Under the pieces are notes generated by a model, which saw only the letters and a list, made by a program, of their open reading frames with translations, did no database searches and was not told where the DNA came from. From Bathymodiolus japonicus methanotrophic gill symbiont (GTDB lineage Bacteria; Pseudomonadota; Gammaproteobacteria; Methylococcales; Methylomonadaceae), in the NCBI RefSeq assembly GCF_019721995.1, contig NZ_BLYC01000030.1, positions 1-41,219 of the forward strand: a DNA stretch of 41,219 nt, given 5' to 3'. How positions within the stretch are numbered: the stretch's first letter is position 1; the number at the start of each line of letters is the position of its first letter. The translations under genes and the position numbers were made by a program. This document shows, one piece after another, positions 17,494-26,570 of the stretch.

Positions 17494-18124
17494 ACAAAAT
17501 GTACTTTTATTTGGACTGCTTGTAGCATCCACTGCTGTAATGGCTGGCTCTTGTGATGATTACTTGGCAGATAATGGGACGACATCAGGTGTGGTCCCCA
17601 ATATGTCAGAAGATGGAAAGATTCGATCATTTTCTATCTTTGCAGAACAATCATTTATTGTACCTAAGCGTAGCCTTATAAATAAAGCAAGACGGCAAGC
17701 TGAAATGAAAGGTAAACGCGACTTTTCAGAATGGATTAAGACAAAAGTTAAAGCAGGTACGCTGAATGAAGAGCTAATGGAAAGTGTAGAGAAAACATCG
17801 GGGGATGGATCAACTGAAGGATATGCTGAAGAAATTACTAAATATGCAGACTTTATTGGGGCAGAAACAGAATCAGTATTATCTGGCATTATTAAGCTGG
17901 ACGAGTGCATGGACCCAGATGGGAAAACTATTATGGTTCGTATGGGCTGGAAAGATTCATTGTCAGAAGCGGCCGCAGATACTCGCGCCACAATAGATAA
18001 TAGTGTTGCTAGAGGTGAATCTGGTCAAAGGTCTGAAGGGGCTTCTTCTAGCTCAGCTAGCGGCACAAAGATAAAAAAATCTGAAGGTTATCGTTCTAAA
18101 ACTAAATATGCCGATGATTTCTAA
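17483..18124 (+). CDS. Exported short paralogue of the CsgG-like protein
   Basis: 213 residues. The signal peptide NVLLFGLLVASTAVMA precedes GSCDDYLADNGTTSGVVPN. About 150 residues closely match the N-terminal domain of the preceding protein (FIVPKRSLINKARRQAE, DFSEWIKTK, GDGSTEGYAEEITKYAD, VRMGWKDSLSEAAA), but the CsgG-like half is absent and replaced by a 45-residue serine/lysine-rich tail. This is a tandem duplication followed by loss or gain of the second domain. The ATG lies inside the end of the upstream gene, implying coupled translation. The shared domain may be a partner-binding module; function unknown. Confidence 0.78.
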   Translation: MIGKQNVLLFGLLVASTAVMAGSCDDYLADNGTTSGVVPNMSEDGKIRSFSIFAEQSFIVPKRSLINKARRQAEMKGKRDFSEWIKTKVKAGTLNEELMESVEKTSGDGSTEGYAEEITKYADFIGAETESVLSGIIKLDECMDPDGKTIMVRMGWKDSLSEAAADTRATIDNSVARGESGQRSEGASSSSASGTKIKKSEGYRSKTKYADDF

Positions 18125-18141
18125 TGTGCTAGGGTTAATTA

Positions 18142-18756
18142 ATGTTTAGTCGCGCTTCGTTTTTATATTGGAATAATCAAGTAAGATTAAAGGTTACTAT
18201 TGGATTGCTAATTATCGGTAGTTGTTCATCGGCCGTTGCCGGTTGTTTAATTCGGGATGTTGAAACCCTAGGATCATTTAAGACTTATTATTTTTGTAAA
18301 AACAGCCTAGCAAGGCCTAGTTATCAAATAAGCAGTTATCTTAATGATGATCAATCATTTAGCCTTTTTAATTTTGATGCACGTGGTGTGAGTGTTGTAT
18401 GTCATGAATATGATATTCATGATGAGATGAATGTGAAATGCCAATCAGCATTCCCTAATTTTAGAAACTTGAAGAAAAGATACACAAATAATAATTCTAC
18501 AGTCATCCTCTATGATCTGAAAAATGATAGAGATAAAGAAGAGCTTCTAGATAAGCTGGGCAATAGGCTGGATTTTAGAACGGGGAGAAATTCAGATGAT
18601 GTAGAAGCAATAGGTTGTTTTAGCGGAATTAATCTTAAAAAAAGAGAGGTTTACCTCGGCTTTACAAAAGATGGTTTTAATGACCTTCAAATGTGCTTGA
18701 TTCAACTCGAAAAATACTTTGCAAAAAACAAAAAGGGAATGATTAGCCTTTTGTAA
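18142..18756 (+). CDS. Exported cysteine-containing protein, last gene of the cluster
   Basis: 204 residues; start follows taggg. The N-terminal hydrophobic segment VTIGLLIIGSCSSAVAG precedes C35, so VAGC is a possible lipobox; otherwise signal peptidase I would cut after AVA. The mature part has several cysteines and is strongly charged in the middle (LYDLKNDRDKEELLDKLGNRLD). No family recognised. The last residues (KKGMISLL) may be altered, because the DNA after about 18735 reads as part of a different gene on the other strand and an IS6 end follows at 18824. Confidence 0.65.
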   Translation: MFSRASFLYWNNQVRLKVTIGLLIIGSCSSAVAGCLIRDVETLGSFKTYYFCKNSLARPSYQISSYLNDDQSFSLFNFDARGVSVVCHEYDIHDEMNVKCQSAFPNFRNLKKRYTNNNSTVILYDLKNDRDKEELLDKLGNRLDFRTGRNSDDVEAIGCFSGINLKKREVYLGFTKDGFNDLQMCLIQLEKYFAKNKKGMISLL

Positions 18757-18823
18757 TGCTTGCCAGTGTTCTTCATCATTTTGCATGGCAGAGGCTACGA
18801 TAAGTTCTACCAGGTGTTCAATA
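18735..18823 (-). pseudogene. Fragment of an unrecognised gene
   Basis: The minus strand reads EPIEHLVELIVASAMQNDEEHWQALQKANH without stops, with protein-like composition. It is cut by IS6 on one side and by the exported-protein gene on the other. Family not identified. Confidence 0.3.
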
Positions 18824-19520
18824 GGTTCTGTCGCAATAATTATCAAAAGCTCAGACTTCCTGGTCTTCAGGCATAACTATCCTGCTAAAGCCATAAACTG
18901 CTTATAAGCAGGAATATTTTCCTCAGACAATTGTCCCTTTCGGATCATATGTGCCGCTTCAATTCCATCAATGGTTGCTTGAGCGGAGTGAAACGCTTTA
19001 AATCCCATCATCGGTTTTGTTATTTTTTTGATAAAGCGGTGATCCTGTTCGATGATGTTATTCAAATATTTAACCTGTAATATGTCGAAAATATTGGCAA
19101 ACCCAGCGAGGATTAACAAGAGGTTAATATTGGATAATCCTGCATAGTTAGCGCCACTTTTATCCATAACGACCTTATCAGGAAAGCCATTATTGTTAAT
19201 CGTTTGTTTGAAAAATGCGGTTGCAGCCTCTTCATCACGGTGCTCAGAAAGCATGAAATCAAGCGTATCCCCGTGACTATCAACAGCTCGGTATAAATAG
19301 GTCCACTGCCCCTTCAATTTGATATACGTTTCATCCATGCCCCACGATTTATTGGTTTCTCGTTTCTGAGATTTAGCTTTTACAGCAATGGCAGGAGAAT
19401 AACGGATAACCCAACGATTGAGCGTAGCATGATCCACTTCAACACCTCTTTCTTCCATAATTTCTTCAAGGTCGCGATACGAAACGCCATACCTGACATA
19501 AAAGAAAACAGCATAAAGAA
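18824..19520 (-). mobile_element. IS6-family element, 5' end removed by IS3
   Basis: The 3' terminal repeat GGTTCTGTCGCAATAATTATC is intact; the other end stops where IS3 begins. Confidence 0.85.
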
Positions 19521-19554
19521 TATAATCCCCCAGCAAATCCAGACAAGAAATCAA
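18877..19554 (-). pseudogene. IS6-family transposase, N-terminally truncated
   Basis: Matches the IS6 transposase at 28318/33576 from codon ~15 (ILYAVFFYVRYGVSYRDLEEIMEERG) to the end. DDE residues lie in WGMDETYIKLKGQW, VVMDKSGANYAG and IIEQDHRFIKK. The first 11 residues of the open frame (MISCLDLLGDY) come from IS3 sequence. Catalytic residues remain, but the true start and promoter are lost. Confidence 0.85.
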
Positions 19555-20826
19555 AGCAATCTTATTCCAAATTAGTTACTATTTGTAAAAAATTGGAGTA
19601 TTAAAATGAGCAGAAAAAGAACGGTCTACAGTGCTGAATTTAAAAGCAAGTTGGTATTAGAAGTTTTAAAGAATGAAAAAACACTGCAAGAAATTGCCAG
19701 TGCAAATAACATCACACCTAAGAACCTACAAAACTGGAAAAAAATATTCTTAGACAATGCAGAAATAGCAATGGAGCCCTCCAAAGCCGTTAAAGATTAC
19801 AAAGAGGATCTATTAGCAGCTCAAGAACAAAATGAGATGCTCACAAAAATCGTAGGAAAAATGACGGTTGAAAAGGAGTGGCTCGAAAAAAAGCTAAAAA
19901 GCTTGGACTCATCTGATAGAAAACAGTTGATTGAGCCCAAGCTTAACACTCTACCTCTAACACAGCAGTGTGCATTATTAGGATTAAATAGAAGCAATCT
20001 CTATTACAAAAAAAGAGAGAATAAAAAGAAAGAAGAGATCAAAACTCAGATTAATCACATTTTTAAAGACATCCCTATTTATGGTGCGGCTAAAGTACAC
20101 CAGCAGTTGCTTGAAGGTGGTTTTAAAGTCAGTTTAAACACGGTGGCGAGTTATCGGCAGCAGATGGGCTTGAAAGCCGTATTAGCGGTAAAACAAGTCA
20201 ATACAACGATCCCCATAAAAGAACATAAAAAATATACTTATAAGCTTAGAGATCTTGATATATCACACGCTAACCAAGTTTGGAGTACAGATATAACCTA
20301 TATTAAAACCAAAGAAGGGATGGTTTATTTAGCGGCGATTATTGATTGGCACTCAAAAGCAGTGCTCGCCCATAAAATATCAAACACAATGGATTCTTTT
20401 TTAGTTATGGATGTATTAGATGAAGCGCTTTCTCTCTACGGAACACCTGAAATTTTTAATACGGATCAAGGCAGTCAATACACCAGTGAAATTCATACCC
20501 AACGACTAAAAAACAAAGGCATTACTATTTCTATGGATGGAAAAGGACGAGCAACGGATAATATTTGTATTGAACGGTTTTGGCGAAGTGCAAAATGTGA
20601 GCGTATTTATTTAAATGAATATGGTTCAATTAGAGCGTTAATAGAAGATGTTGATGACTATATTGAGTTTTATAATCATCAACGGTTTCATGAAACCCTG
20701 GACTATAAAAAACCAATGAATGTATATAGAGAAAGTATTTTAGCTAATGAACAGCAGAATGAAGCGGCTTAGGAATATGGAATAAGGATTGTTGAAAAAT
20801 CTGTCTTGACTCTTTGGGGTGCTATA
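19521..20826 (+). mobile_element. IS3-family insertion sequence, complete copy 2 (1306 bp)
   Basis: Ends TATAATCCCCC and GGGGTGCTATA. It forms a direct tandem with the next copy across a 141-bp spacer. The outer left flank (gaa) does not match its right flank (gat). Confidence 0.92.
19606..20772 (+). CDS. IS3-family transposase
   Basis: Intact 388-residue single-frame IS3 transposase, same protein as at 2403 and 21053: HTH at 20-50, DDE in WSTDITYI, NTDQGSQYTS and CIERFWRSAKCE. The ribosome site ggag sits 9 bases upstream. Likely active. Confidence 0.93.
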   Translation: MSRKRTVYSAEFKSKLVLEVLKNEKTLQEIASANNITPKNLQNWKKIFLDNAEIAMEPSKAVKDYKEDLLAAQEQNEMLTKIVGKMTVEKEWLEKKLKSLDSSDRKQLIEPKLNTLPLTQQCALLGLNRSNLYYKKRENKKKEEIKTQINHIFKDIPIYGAAKVHQQLLEGGFKVSLNTVASYRQQMGLKAVLAVKQVNTTIPIKEHKKYTYKLRDLDISHANQVWSTDITYIKTKEGMVYLAAIIDWHSKAVLAHKISNTMDSFLVMDVLDEALSLYGTPEIFNTDQGSQYTSEIHTQRLKNKGITISMDGKGRATDNICIERFWRSAKCERIYLNEYGSIRALIEDVDDYIEFYNHQRFHETLDYKKPMNVYRESILANEQQNEAA

Positions 20827-20967
20827 GATTGATAGCATGATCTTCAAACTCGTGTCTTAAATCTTAGGTCGCTCAAACGATCCTGACTAAAAGAACAGCT
20901 GAATGACATCTTTTTGAAATAGTGCTTTAGCGAGCAGTGATACTTTTATTGAAATGATCATGATGAT
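20827..20967. other. Spacer between tandem IS3 copies
   Basis: 141 bp bounded by gat on both inner sides. The right half (gaatgacatctttttgaaa...cttttattgaaatgat) resembles the 5' end of the local IS6 elements in reverse but is strongly diverged. No gene. Confidence 0.5.
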
Positions 20968-22273
20968 TATAATCCCCCAGCAAATCCAGACAAGAAATCA
21001 AAGCAATCTTATTCCAAATTAGTTACTATTTGTAAAAAATTGGAGTATTAAAATGAGCAGAAAAAGAACGGTCTACAGTGCTGAATTTAAAAGCAAGTTG
21101 GTATTAGAAGTTTTAAAGAATGAAAAAACACTGCAAGAAATTGCCAGTGCAAATAACATCACACCTAAGAACCTACAAAACTGGAAAAAAATATTCTTAG
21201 ACAATGCAGAAATAGCAATGGAGCCCTCCAAAGCCGTTAAAGATTACAAAGAGGATCTATTAGCAGCTCAAGAACAAAATGAGATGCTCACAAAAATCGT
21301 AGGAAAAATGACGGTTGAAAAGGAGTGGCTCGAAAAAAAGCTAAAAAGCTTGGACTCATCTGATAGAAAACAGTTGATTGAGCCCAAGCTTAACACTCTA
21401 CCTCTAACACAGCAGTGTGCATTATTAGGATTAAATAGAAGCAATCTCTATTACAAAAAAAGAGAGAATAAAAAGAAAGAAGAGATCAAAACTCAGATTA
21501 ATCACATTTTTAAAGACATCCCTATTTATGGTGCGGCTAAAGTACACCAGCAGTTGCTTGAAGGTGGTTTTAAAGTCAGTTTAAACACGGTGGCGAGTTA
21601 TCGGCAGCAGATGGGCTTGAAAGCCGTATTAGCGGTAAAACAAGTCAATACAACGATCCCCATAAAAGAACATAAAAAATATACTTATAAGCTTAGAGAT
21701 CTTGATATATCACACGCTAACCAAGTTTGGAGTACAGATATAACCTATATTAAAACCAAAGAAGGGATGGTTTATTTAGCGGCGATTATTGATTGGCACT
21801 CAAAAGCAGTGCTCGCCCATAAAATATCAAACACAATGGATTCTTTTTTAGTTATGGATGTATTAGATGAAGCGCTTTCTCTCTACGGAACACCTGAAAT
21901 TTTTAATACGGATCAAGGCAGTCAATACACCAGTGAAATTCATACCCAACGACTAAAAAACAAAGGCATTACTATTTCTATGGATGGAAAAGGACGAGCA
22001 ACGGATAATATTTGTATTGAACGGTTTTGGCGAAGTGCAAAATGTGAGCGTATTTATTTAAATGAATATGGTTCAATTAGAGCGTTAATAGAAGATGTTG
22101 ATGACTATATTGAGTTTTATAATCATCAACGGTTTCATGAAACCCTGGACTATAAAAAACCAATGAATGTATATAGAGAAAGTATTTTAGCTAATGAACA
22201 GCAGAATGAAGCGGCTTAGGAATATGGAATAAGGATTGTTGAAAAATCTGTCTTGACTCTTTGGGGTGCTATA
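20968..22273 (+). mobile_element. IS3-family insertion sequence, complete copy 3 (1306 bp)
   Basis: Same length and ends as copies 1 and 2. Its right terminus lies 69 bp before the ATPase gene and contains an outward TTGACT that could act as a -35 box. Confidence 0.92.
21053..22219 (+). CDS. IS3-family transposase
   Basis: Intact 388-residue transposase identical in sequence to the copy at 19606, with the same HTH and DDE motifs and ribosome site. Two identical active-looking copies in direct orientation can mobilise or delete the 141-bp spacer by recombination. Confidence 0.93.
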   Translation: MSRKRTVYSAEFKSKLVLEVLKNEKTLQEIASANNITPKNLQNWKKIFLDNAEIAMEPSKAVKDYKEDLLAAQEQNEMLTKIVGKMTVEKEWLEKKLKSLDSSDRKQLIEPKLNTLPLTQQCALLGLNRSNLYYKKRENKKKEEIKTQINHIFKDIPIYGAAKVHQQLLEGGFKVSLNTVASYRQQMGLKAVLAVKQVNTTIPIKEHKKYTYKLRDLDISHANQVWSTDITYIKTKEGMVYLAAIIDWHSKAVLAHKISNTMDSFLVMDVLDEALSLYGTPEIFNTDQGSQYTSEIHTQRLKNKGITISMDGKGRATDNICIERFWRSAKCERIYLNEYGSIRALIEDVDDYIEFYNHQRFHETLDYKKPMNVYRESILANEQQNEAA

Positions 22274-22342
22274 AAGTTACTAGATTGTTTATTGATTCTT
22301 TGAAGTCCGAAACTTTAGTTATATTTAAATAGAGTATTACCG

Positions 22343-24523
22343 ATGCAAAAAATTACTGTACATATCAAAAATTGCTATGGCATTCGATCTTTCGATGCTG
22401 AATTTGATTTTTCAAAAAAGAAAGCAAATTTAATTTATGCACCAAATGGCATGATGAAAACCTCATTTGCTCGTACTTTTAAGGATTACAGCGATAATAT
22501 TCAAAGTAAGGACAGAATGTATCCAGATAGAAACCCTGTTCAAAAAATCACCGATGAAAATAGTAATGCTATTAATGTAGATGAAATATTTGTCATTGAG
22601 CCTTATGTTTCTGATTATGAATCAAGCCGAATCTCTACTTTGATGGTTAATAAAACACTAAAATCCGAATATGATAGAATATTAAAAACTATAGAAAGCA
22701 AAGAAAAAGATTTTGTCCAACTTTTACGTGACTCATCTGGAATAAATAAAGGTCTTGAAGACATCGTTTCTATTGTATTTTCAAAAGAAAAAGATAATTT
22801 TTTAAGAGCACTTGAACGAGTACGAACAGAAGTAAATGAAGAAGAAAGTCTATTAGCTAACATATCATATATAAACATATTTAATGAAAAAGTTGAAAAG
22901 TTTTTATCTACGAAAGATTTAAAAGATAAATTAAGTGAATACACAAAAAATTATGATTCGCTTTTAGATAATTCTGCATTTTTTCGTAAAGGGATATTTA
23001 ATCACTATCAAGCTGGAGAAATCGCAAGACAATTAAAAACACACGGATTTTTTAAAGCAGACCATACAATATATCTTAATGCAGACACAGAAAAGAAAGA
23101 AATCACCTCAGAAGACCAGCTTAAAGAAGTAATCGCTGATGAAATGAGATCCATAATGGATGACCCAAAACTTAAAAAATCATTCACAGAAATTGATACT
23201 AAATTAAAAGCAAATCAAGATTTACGCTCTTTTCGAGAGTTTTTACTTAATAATATGAGTATAATTCCAGAGCTTACTAATCCAGAATTATTTAAAGAAA
23301 AACTTTGGAAAGCATATATTATAAAACACATAGAGTCATTCAACCTACTTATGGCTGAATATGATAATGGCAAGAAAAGAATAGAAGAGATTACCGATAC
23401 AGCATCTACTCAAGTGACAAAATGGCAAGAAGTTATAAATATATTCAATAGTCGTTTTTCAGTTCCATTCAAAGTAAGTATAGCTAACAAACAAGATGTA
23501 ATCCTCAAACGTGACACACCAAATATTGAGTTTCAGTTTTCAGATGAAGGGGGAGAGCCTGTTTCAGTTGATCGCAAAGACCTTATTGATATTCTCAGTA
23601 ATGGTGAAAAGCGTGCGCTTTATATCCTTAATATTATTTTTGAAGTCGAAGCCAGGAAACAAGGTAATATACCAACACTTTTCATTGTAGATGATATAGC
23701 CGATTCTTTTGATTATAAAAATAAATATGCCATCGTAGAATACCTACATGATATTTTGCATGAAGGAGACTTCAAACAAATTATACTAACTCATAATTAC
23801 GACTTCTACCGAACAATCTGGAAACGCTTTGACTTAAATGGAGCAAACTTTCATATTTCAAAGAACGCTGAAAGTATTAGCTTGATAAAAGAATCAATGT
23901 ATAAAGATCCTTTCCAAAAATGGAAGGCACAGATACATAAAGAAAATAACGAAGAAATACTCATTGCCATGATACCTTTTGTGAGAAATTTGGCTGAATA
24001 TTGCGGATTTGATGAAGAATTTAAGCAATTAACATCTTTATTACACATTAAGAGGGATACCGATAATATTACAGTTAAATCATTGATTGATATATTCGGT
24101 AAAATTCTTAAAGGGCAAGATTTTGGAAATCTTACCCAAAGTGAAGACAATGTTAAAAACCTGATTTTTAATGAGGCGACTAAAATAACTCAAAATGGTT
24201 CTTTTAATGATTTAGAAAAAAAGATTGTTCTGTCTATTTCAATAAGGCTGAAAGCAGAAGAATTTCTTATTTCAAAAATAAACAATCCAGATTTGGTCGC
24301 AAATATCAACTCGAATCAAACAGATAAATTAATCAAAGAATATAAGGTTTATTTTGAATCAATAGATACTGAATCAGACAACATTAAGCTTATTGAACAA
24401 GTAAACTTAATGACACCAGAGAATATCCACATTAATTCTTTTATGTTTGAGCCATTATTAGATATGTCAGGAGAACACCTCTCTAGGTTGCATAAAAAAA
24501 TAGATAGTTTAGAGGTGACTTAA
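22343..24523 (+). CDS. Large ABC/AAA-type ATPase, PrrC/RloC-like, probable defence protein
   Basis: Complete 726-residue protein. An N-terminal ITVHIKNCYGIRSFDAEFDF strand leads into a Walker A variant APNGMMKTS (33-41). A long helical, coiled-coil-rich insertion (about 100-350) precedes the ABC signature LSNGEKRAL (418-426), Walker B LFIVDDIADSFD (D450, D451; the usual catalytic E is D) and H-loop THNYDF (H484). This is the AAA_13/SMC-like architecture of PrrC and RloC anticodon nucleases and related anti-phage ATPases. The C-terminal 230 residues (WKAQIHKENNEEILIAMIPFVRNLAEYCG onward) are helical; no nuclease motif could be assigned. It stands alone between IS3 and an IS4-interrupted repeat, so a partner gene may be lost. 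Confidence 0.75.
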   Translation: MQKITVHIKNCYGIRSFDAEFDFSKKKANLIYAPNGMMKTSFARTFKDYSDNIQSKDRMYPDRNPVQKITDENSNAINVDEIFVIEPYVSDYESSRISTLMVNKTLKSEYDRILKTIESKEKDFVQLLRDSSGINKGLEDIVSIVFSKEKDNFLRALERVRTEVNEEESLLANISYINIFNEKVEKFLSTKDLKDKLSEYTKNYDSLLDNSAFFRKGIFNHYQAGEIARQLKTHGFFKADHTIYLNADTEKKEITSEDQLKEVIADEMRSIMDDPKLKKSFTEIDTKLKANQDLRSFREFLLNNMSIIPELTNPELFKEKLWKAYIIKHIESFNLLMAEYDNGKKRIEEITDTASTQVTKWQEVINIFNSRFSVPFKVSIANKQDVILKRDTPNIEFQFSDEGGEPVSVDRKDLIDILSNGEKRALYILNIIFEVEARKQGNIPTLFIVDDIADSFDYKNKYAIVEYLHDILHEGDFKQIILTHNYDFYRTIWKRFDLNGANFHISKNAESISLIKESMYKDPFQKWKAQIHKENNEEILIAMIPFVRNLAEYCGFDEEFKQLTSLLHIKRDTDNITVKSLIDIFGKILKGQDFGNLTQSEDNVKNLIFNEATKITQNGSFNDLEKKIVLSISIRLKAEEFLISKINNPDLVANINSNQTDKLIKEYKVYFESIDTESDNIKLIEQVNLMTPENIHINSFMFEPLLDMSGEHLSRLHKKIDSLEVT

Positions 24524-24636
24524 TTTAAATTAAAACCCACGTCAGAAGCTCTTTGTTTTTTAAATTCTAATTTAACCATAGAGTTTCATTCTTTCTTTGA
24601 AAACTCCGAAATTGTAGCTTGCAAGGAAACTTCCCT

Positions 24637-24690
24637 CGCTGAAAATCATGGAAACGGGGCTTAGCGAAGTGGTGATTTTTAGTCCCTGAT
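24637..24690 (-). repeat. GC-rich element type A1, 3' part (split by IS4)
   Basis: Reads CGCTGAAAATCATGG to tccctgat, the 3' hairpin end of an A1 element in reverse orientation. The remainder continues at 26227 after the IS4 element; together they make 280 bp, the same as the copy at 33818. Confidence 0.85.
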
Positions 24691-26223
24691 ACTCGATGTT
24701 CAAGTTTTTCCATCCCATTGCCATCAAACTCTTACCTTCACCCAGTAGAACAATACTTTAATGATGCTGTTGGCCCTAAGCGCCCTAAATCTCTGCCAAT
24801 CATATGTTTTCCTGATGGCAGCAGTTGAAACACATCCTTTATTAATTCACCTAACTCTTTCAGCTTATCACCAGGATCTGGAAACTCTAGCAATGACGTG
24901 ATGAACTCAAGCAGTACATCCATTTGAGACTTGCGCTGTAAGCTTCCTACGGTATACGCAGGTAGTTTGCTTTCAATGCGGGCTATTTGCTCTGGGTGAA
25001 GGAGGAGGCAATGGTCAAACAAAAGACTCAGAATCAGGCCACGGCTTGATCCCTCTTCATCTAATTGTTTGGCCTCACGCCCCCATCCTTCATAAAGCTT
25101 CCAGTCCTCAAAGAAAACCTCAATCAGCCATCTCAACGTATAGGCTTGAATAATATCTTGTGTGCGCCAAGTCAGGTCTGTCGCCACTAAATAGCGATAG
25201 TCGTTTTCACCGTCATATTTTAAGGCAATGACAAAGCGTTTTTTACTGTGAGAACTCACCTTTAATCGTGCACTGCTGACAGTCACTTTAATCTCTTTGC
25301 CGCCACGTACACGTATTATCTGATCAATGCCTTTGTTAATCGAATTAAAGTAGCTCTCGACTGACCTTATTCTACCTCTATATTCAATTTTTTGGTTTTT
25401 ACGTAATTGGCTAATCACCTGCGAGCCTCCAGATTCTTTAGCGGCTTCGTCCATAAAGGCTTTTTCACCATACAGCGCATCAGCCAGTACGCCTTTAATT
25501 TTAATCAGGCTATGCGCAACTTTAAACTCTTTTAATAAGCCTAATGCAATCTCTGTTTTGGTCGGGTAGGCACTGTCACGTTCAGGCTTAATAGGCCGAT
25601 CTTTTTTTGCTATACCGCTCTTTTTCAACCGTTTATCTTCTTTATCCCACTGCTTTAAGGCTGGATCCGGCATATAAAAGAAAAAACCGACAGGCACTGT
25701 AATGGATGAGGTAACTAGCAGCAATAATACTATCGTTTGTCCATTAACATACCCGCCGGAGCCTTTGTGTTTCTGCTTGTAAACCTTATAAATACGTTTT
25801 GTAGACTTAGATCGTGCTCGGTCTGATTCATCAAAGGCCAACACACCTTCAGTAATGCCATAACGTTTTAAAATTAAGACCACACTCACCCGTAGCAACC
25901 AGTCCCAGGGTATACTTGCTTTACGAAACACCCAGGATAATGCGGCTACTTTGCAATCTCCAAGGCTTGCTCGCTCAAACTTAGCCCAGCAAACAGAGTT
26001 CATTAGCAGTATGCACGTTAAACAAGTGCCCAACCAAGCGGCTTGAATCCGTGTCAAAGCGGCTCCGGGTTTTAGCTGATTGAGCGCATCATTTAAATCG
26101 TCAATATAGCTTTGGATAAAGGTGGCTGGGGCATTCATTAACATGGGCTTACACCGATAAAATTACAACAACCTCAGAATACCTGATTTTACCTTCTCAA
26201 TATCAAAAACTTGAACATCGAGT
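24691..26223 (-). mobile_element. IS4-family insertion sequence (1533 bp)
   Basis: Perfect 19-bp terminal inverted repeats ACTCGATGTTCAAGTTTTT. Flanked by the direct repeat gat (24688-24690 and 26224-26226); removing the element and one gat restores a continuous A1 repeat. One intact transposase gene. Confidence 0.9.
24738..26144 (-). CDS. IS4-family transposase
   Basis: Intact 468-residue DDE transposase. Seen: LAFDESDRARSKSTKRIYKVYK (first D), IKGVLADALYGEKAFMDEA (second D) and LRWLIEVFFEDWKLYEGWGREAKQLD (YREK-like E). Hydrophobic TIVLLLLVTSSITVPVGFFFYM lies between. It starts at an ATG near the right terminal repeat and ends 44 bp inside the left repeat. Partial copies of this gene occur at 29072 and 35377. 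Probably active. Confidence 0.9.
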   Translation of the reverse strand: MLMNAPATFIQSYIDDLNDALNQLKPGAALTRIQAAWLGTCLTCILLMNSVCWAKFERASLGDCKVAALSWVFRKASIPWDWLLRVSVVLILKRYGITEGVLAFDESDRARSKSTKRIYKVYKQKHKGSGGYVNGQTIVLLLLVTSSITVPVGFFFYMPDPALKQWDKEDKRLKKSGIAKKDRPIKPERDSAYPTKTEIALGLLKEFKVAHSLIKIKGVLADALYGEKAFMDEAAKESGGSQVISQLRKNQKIEYRGRIRSVESYFNSINKGIDQIIRVRGGKEIKVTVSSARLKVSSHSKKRFVIALKYDGENDYRYLVATDLTWRTQDIIQAYTLRWLIEVFFEDWKLYEGWGREAKQLDEEGSSRGLILSLLFDHCLLLHPEQIARIESKLPAYTVGSLQRKSQMDVLLEFITSLLEFPDPGDKLKELGELIKDVFQLLPSGKHMIGRDLGRLGPTASLKYCSTG

Positions 26224-26452
26224 GATAGGCGACAGGGCAATTCGCTGATTCGACGTGTGCTAGCAGCACGCGAGAGGAGCAAGAATTGCATTCCGAATAG
26301 CCGTCCAGCCAGTGAGGTAGTAATGACGAAGCGGCTTTTGTGCGTAGTCGTTGCGGACGCAGGGCGTTCAGGGCATCTCCCATCCGCTGCGTAGGTGAAC
26401 GAATTATGGCGACAGGAGTCCCGGAATTTCGTGAGGTAGCATGGCGCGCCTG
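26224..26452 (-). repeat. GC-rich element type A1, 5' part (split by IS4)
   Basis: Ends ...tagcatGGCGCGCCTG, the 5' cap in reverse orientation. It is inserted in the IS66 tnpB gene after HDPFTG. The first three bases are the gat duplicated by IS4. Confidence 0.88.
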
Positions 26453-26570
26453 TAAATGGATCATGTTCAAACTGTTCCGAAACAATCAGTGACAAGCCAT
26501 TAATCGATTTACGCATATCAGTCACGCCTGTCGCCAGGTATACGTAATTAACAGACAGTCCGTTTATCAT
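26453..26570 (-). pseudogene. tnpB: IS66 TnpB, N-terminal fragment
   Basis: MINGLSVNYVYLATGVTDMRK...SEQFEHDPFTG, the first ~40 residues of IS66 TnpB; the frame then enters the A1 element and translates it as nonsense (APCYLTKFRDS). The rest of tnpB is not found on the far side. It overlaps the tnpA pseudogene by four bases as in an intact IS66. Confidence 0.82.

Noticed and set aside
22240-22290. Functional hybrid promoter made by the IS3 end for the ATPase gene
   Set aside because: TTGACT points outward, but no good -10 box lies 16-18 bp away; mentioned only as a possible -35 element.
24625-24636. gggaagttt (reverse strand) beside the A1 element as the continuation of IS66 tnpB
   Set aside because: Only about 10 bases match the expected KGKF codons and the sequence diverges at once; chance is sufficient.
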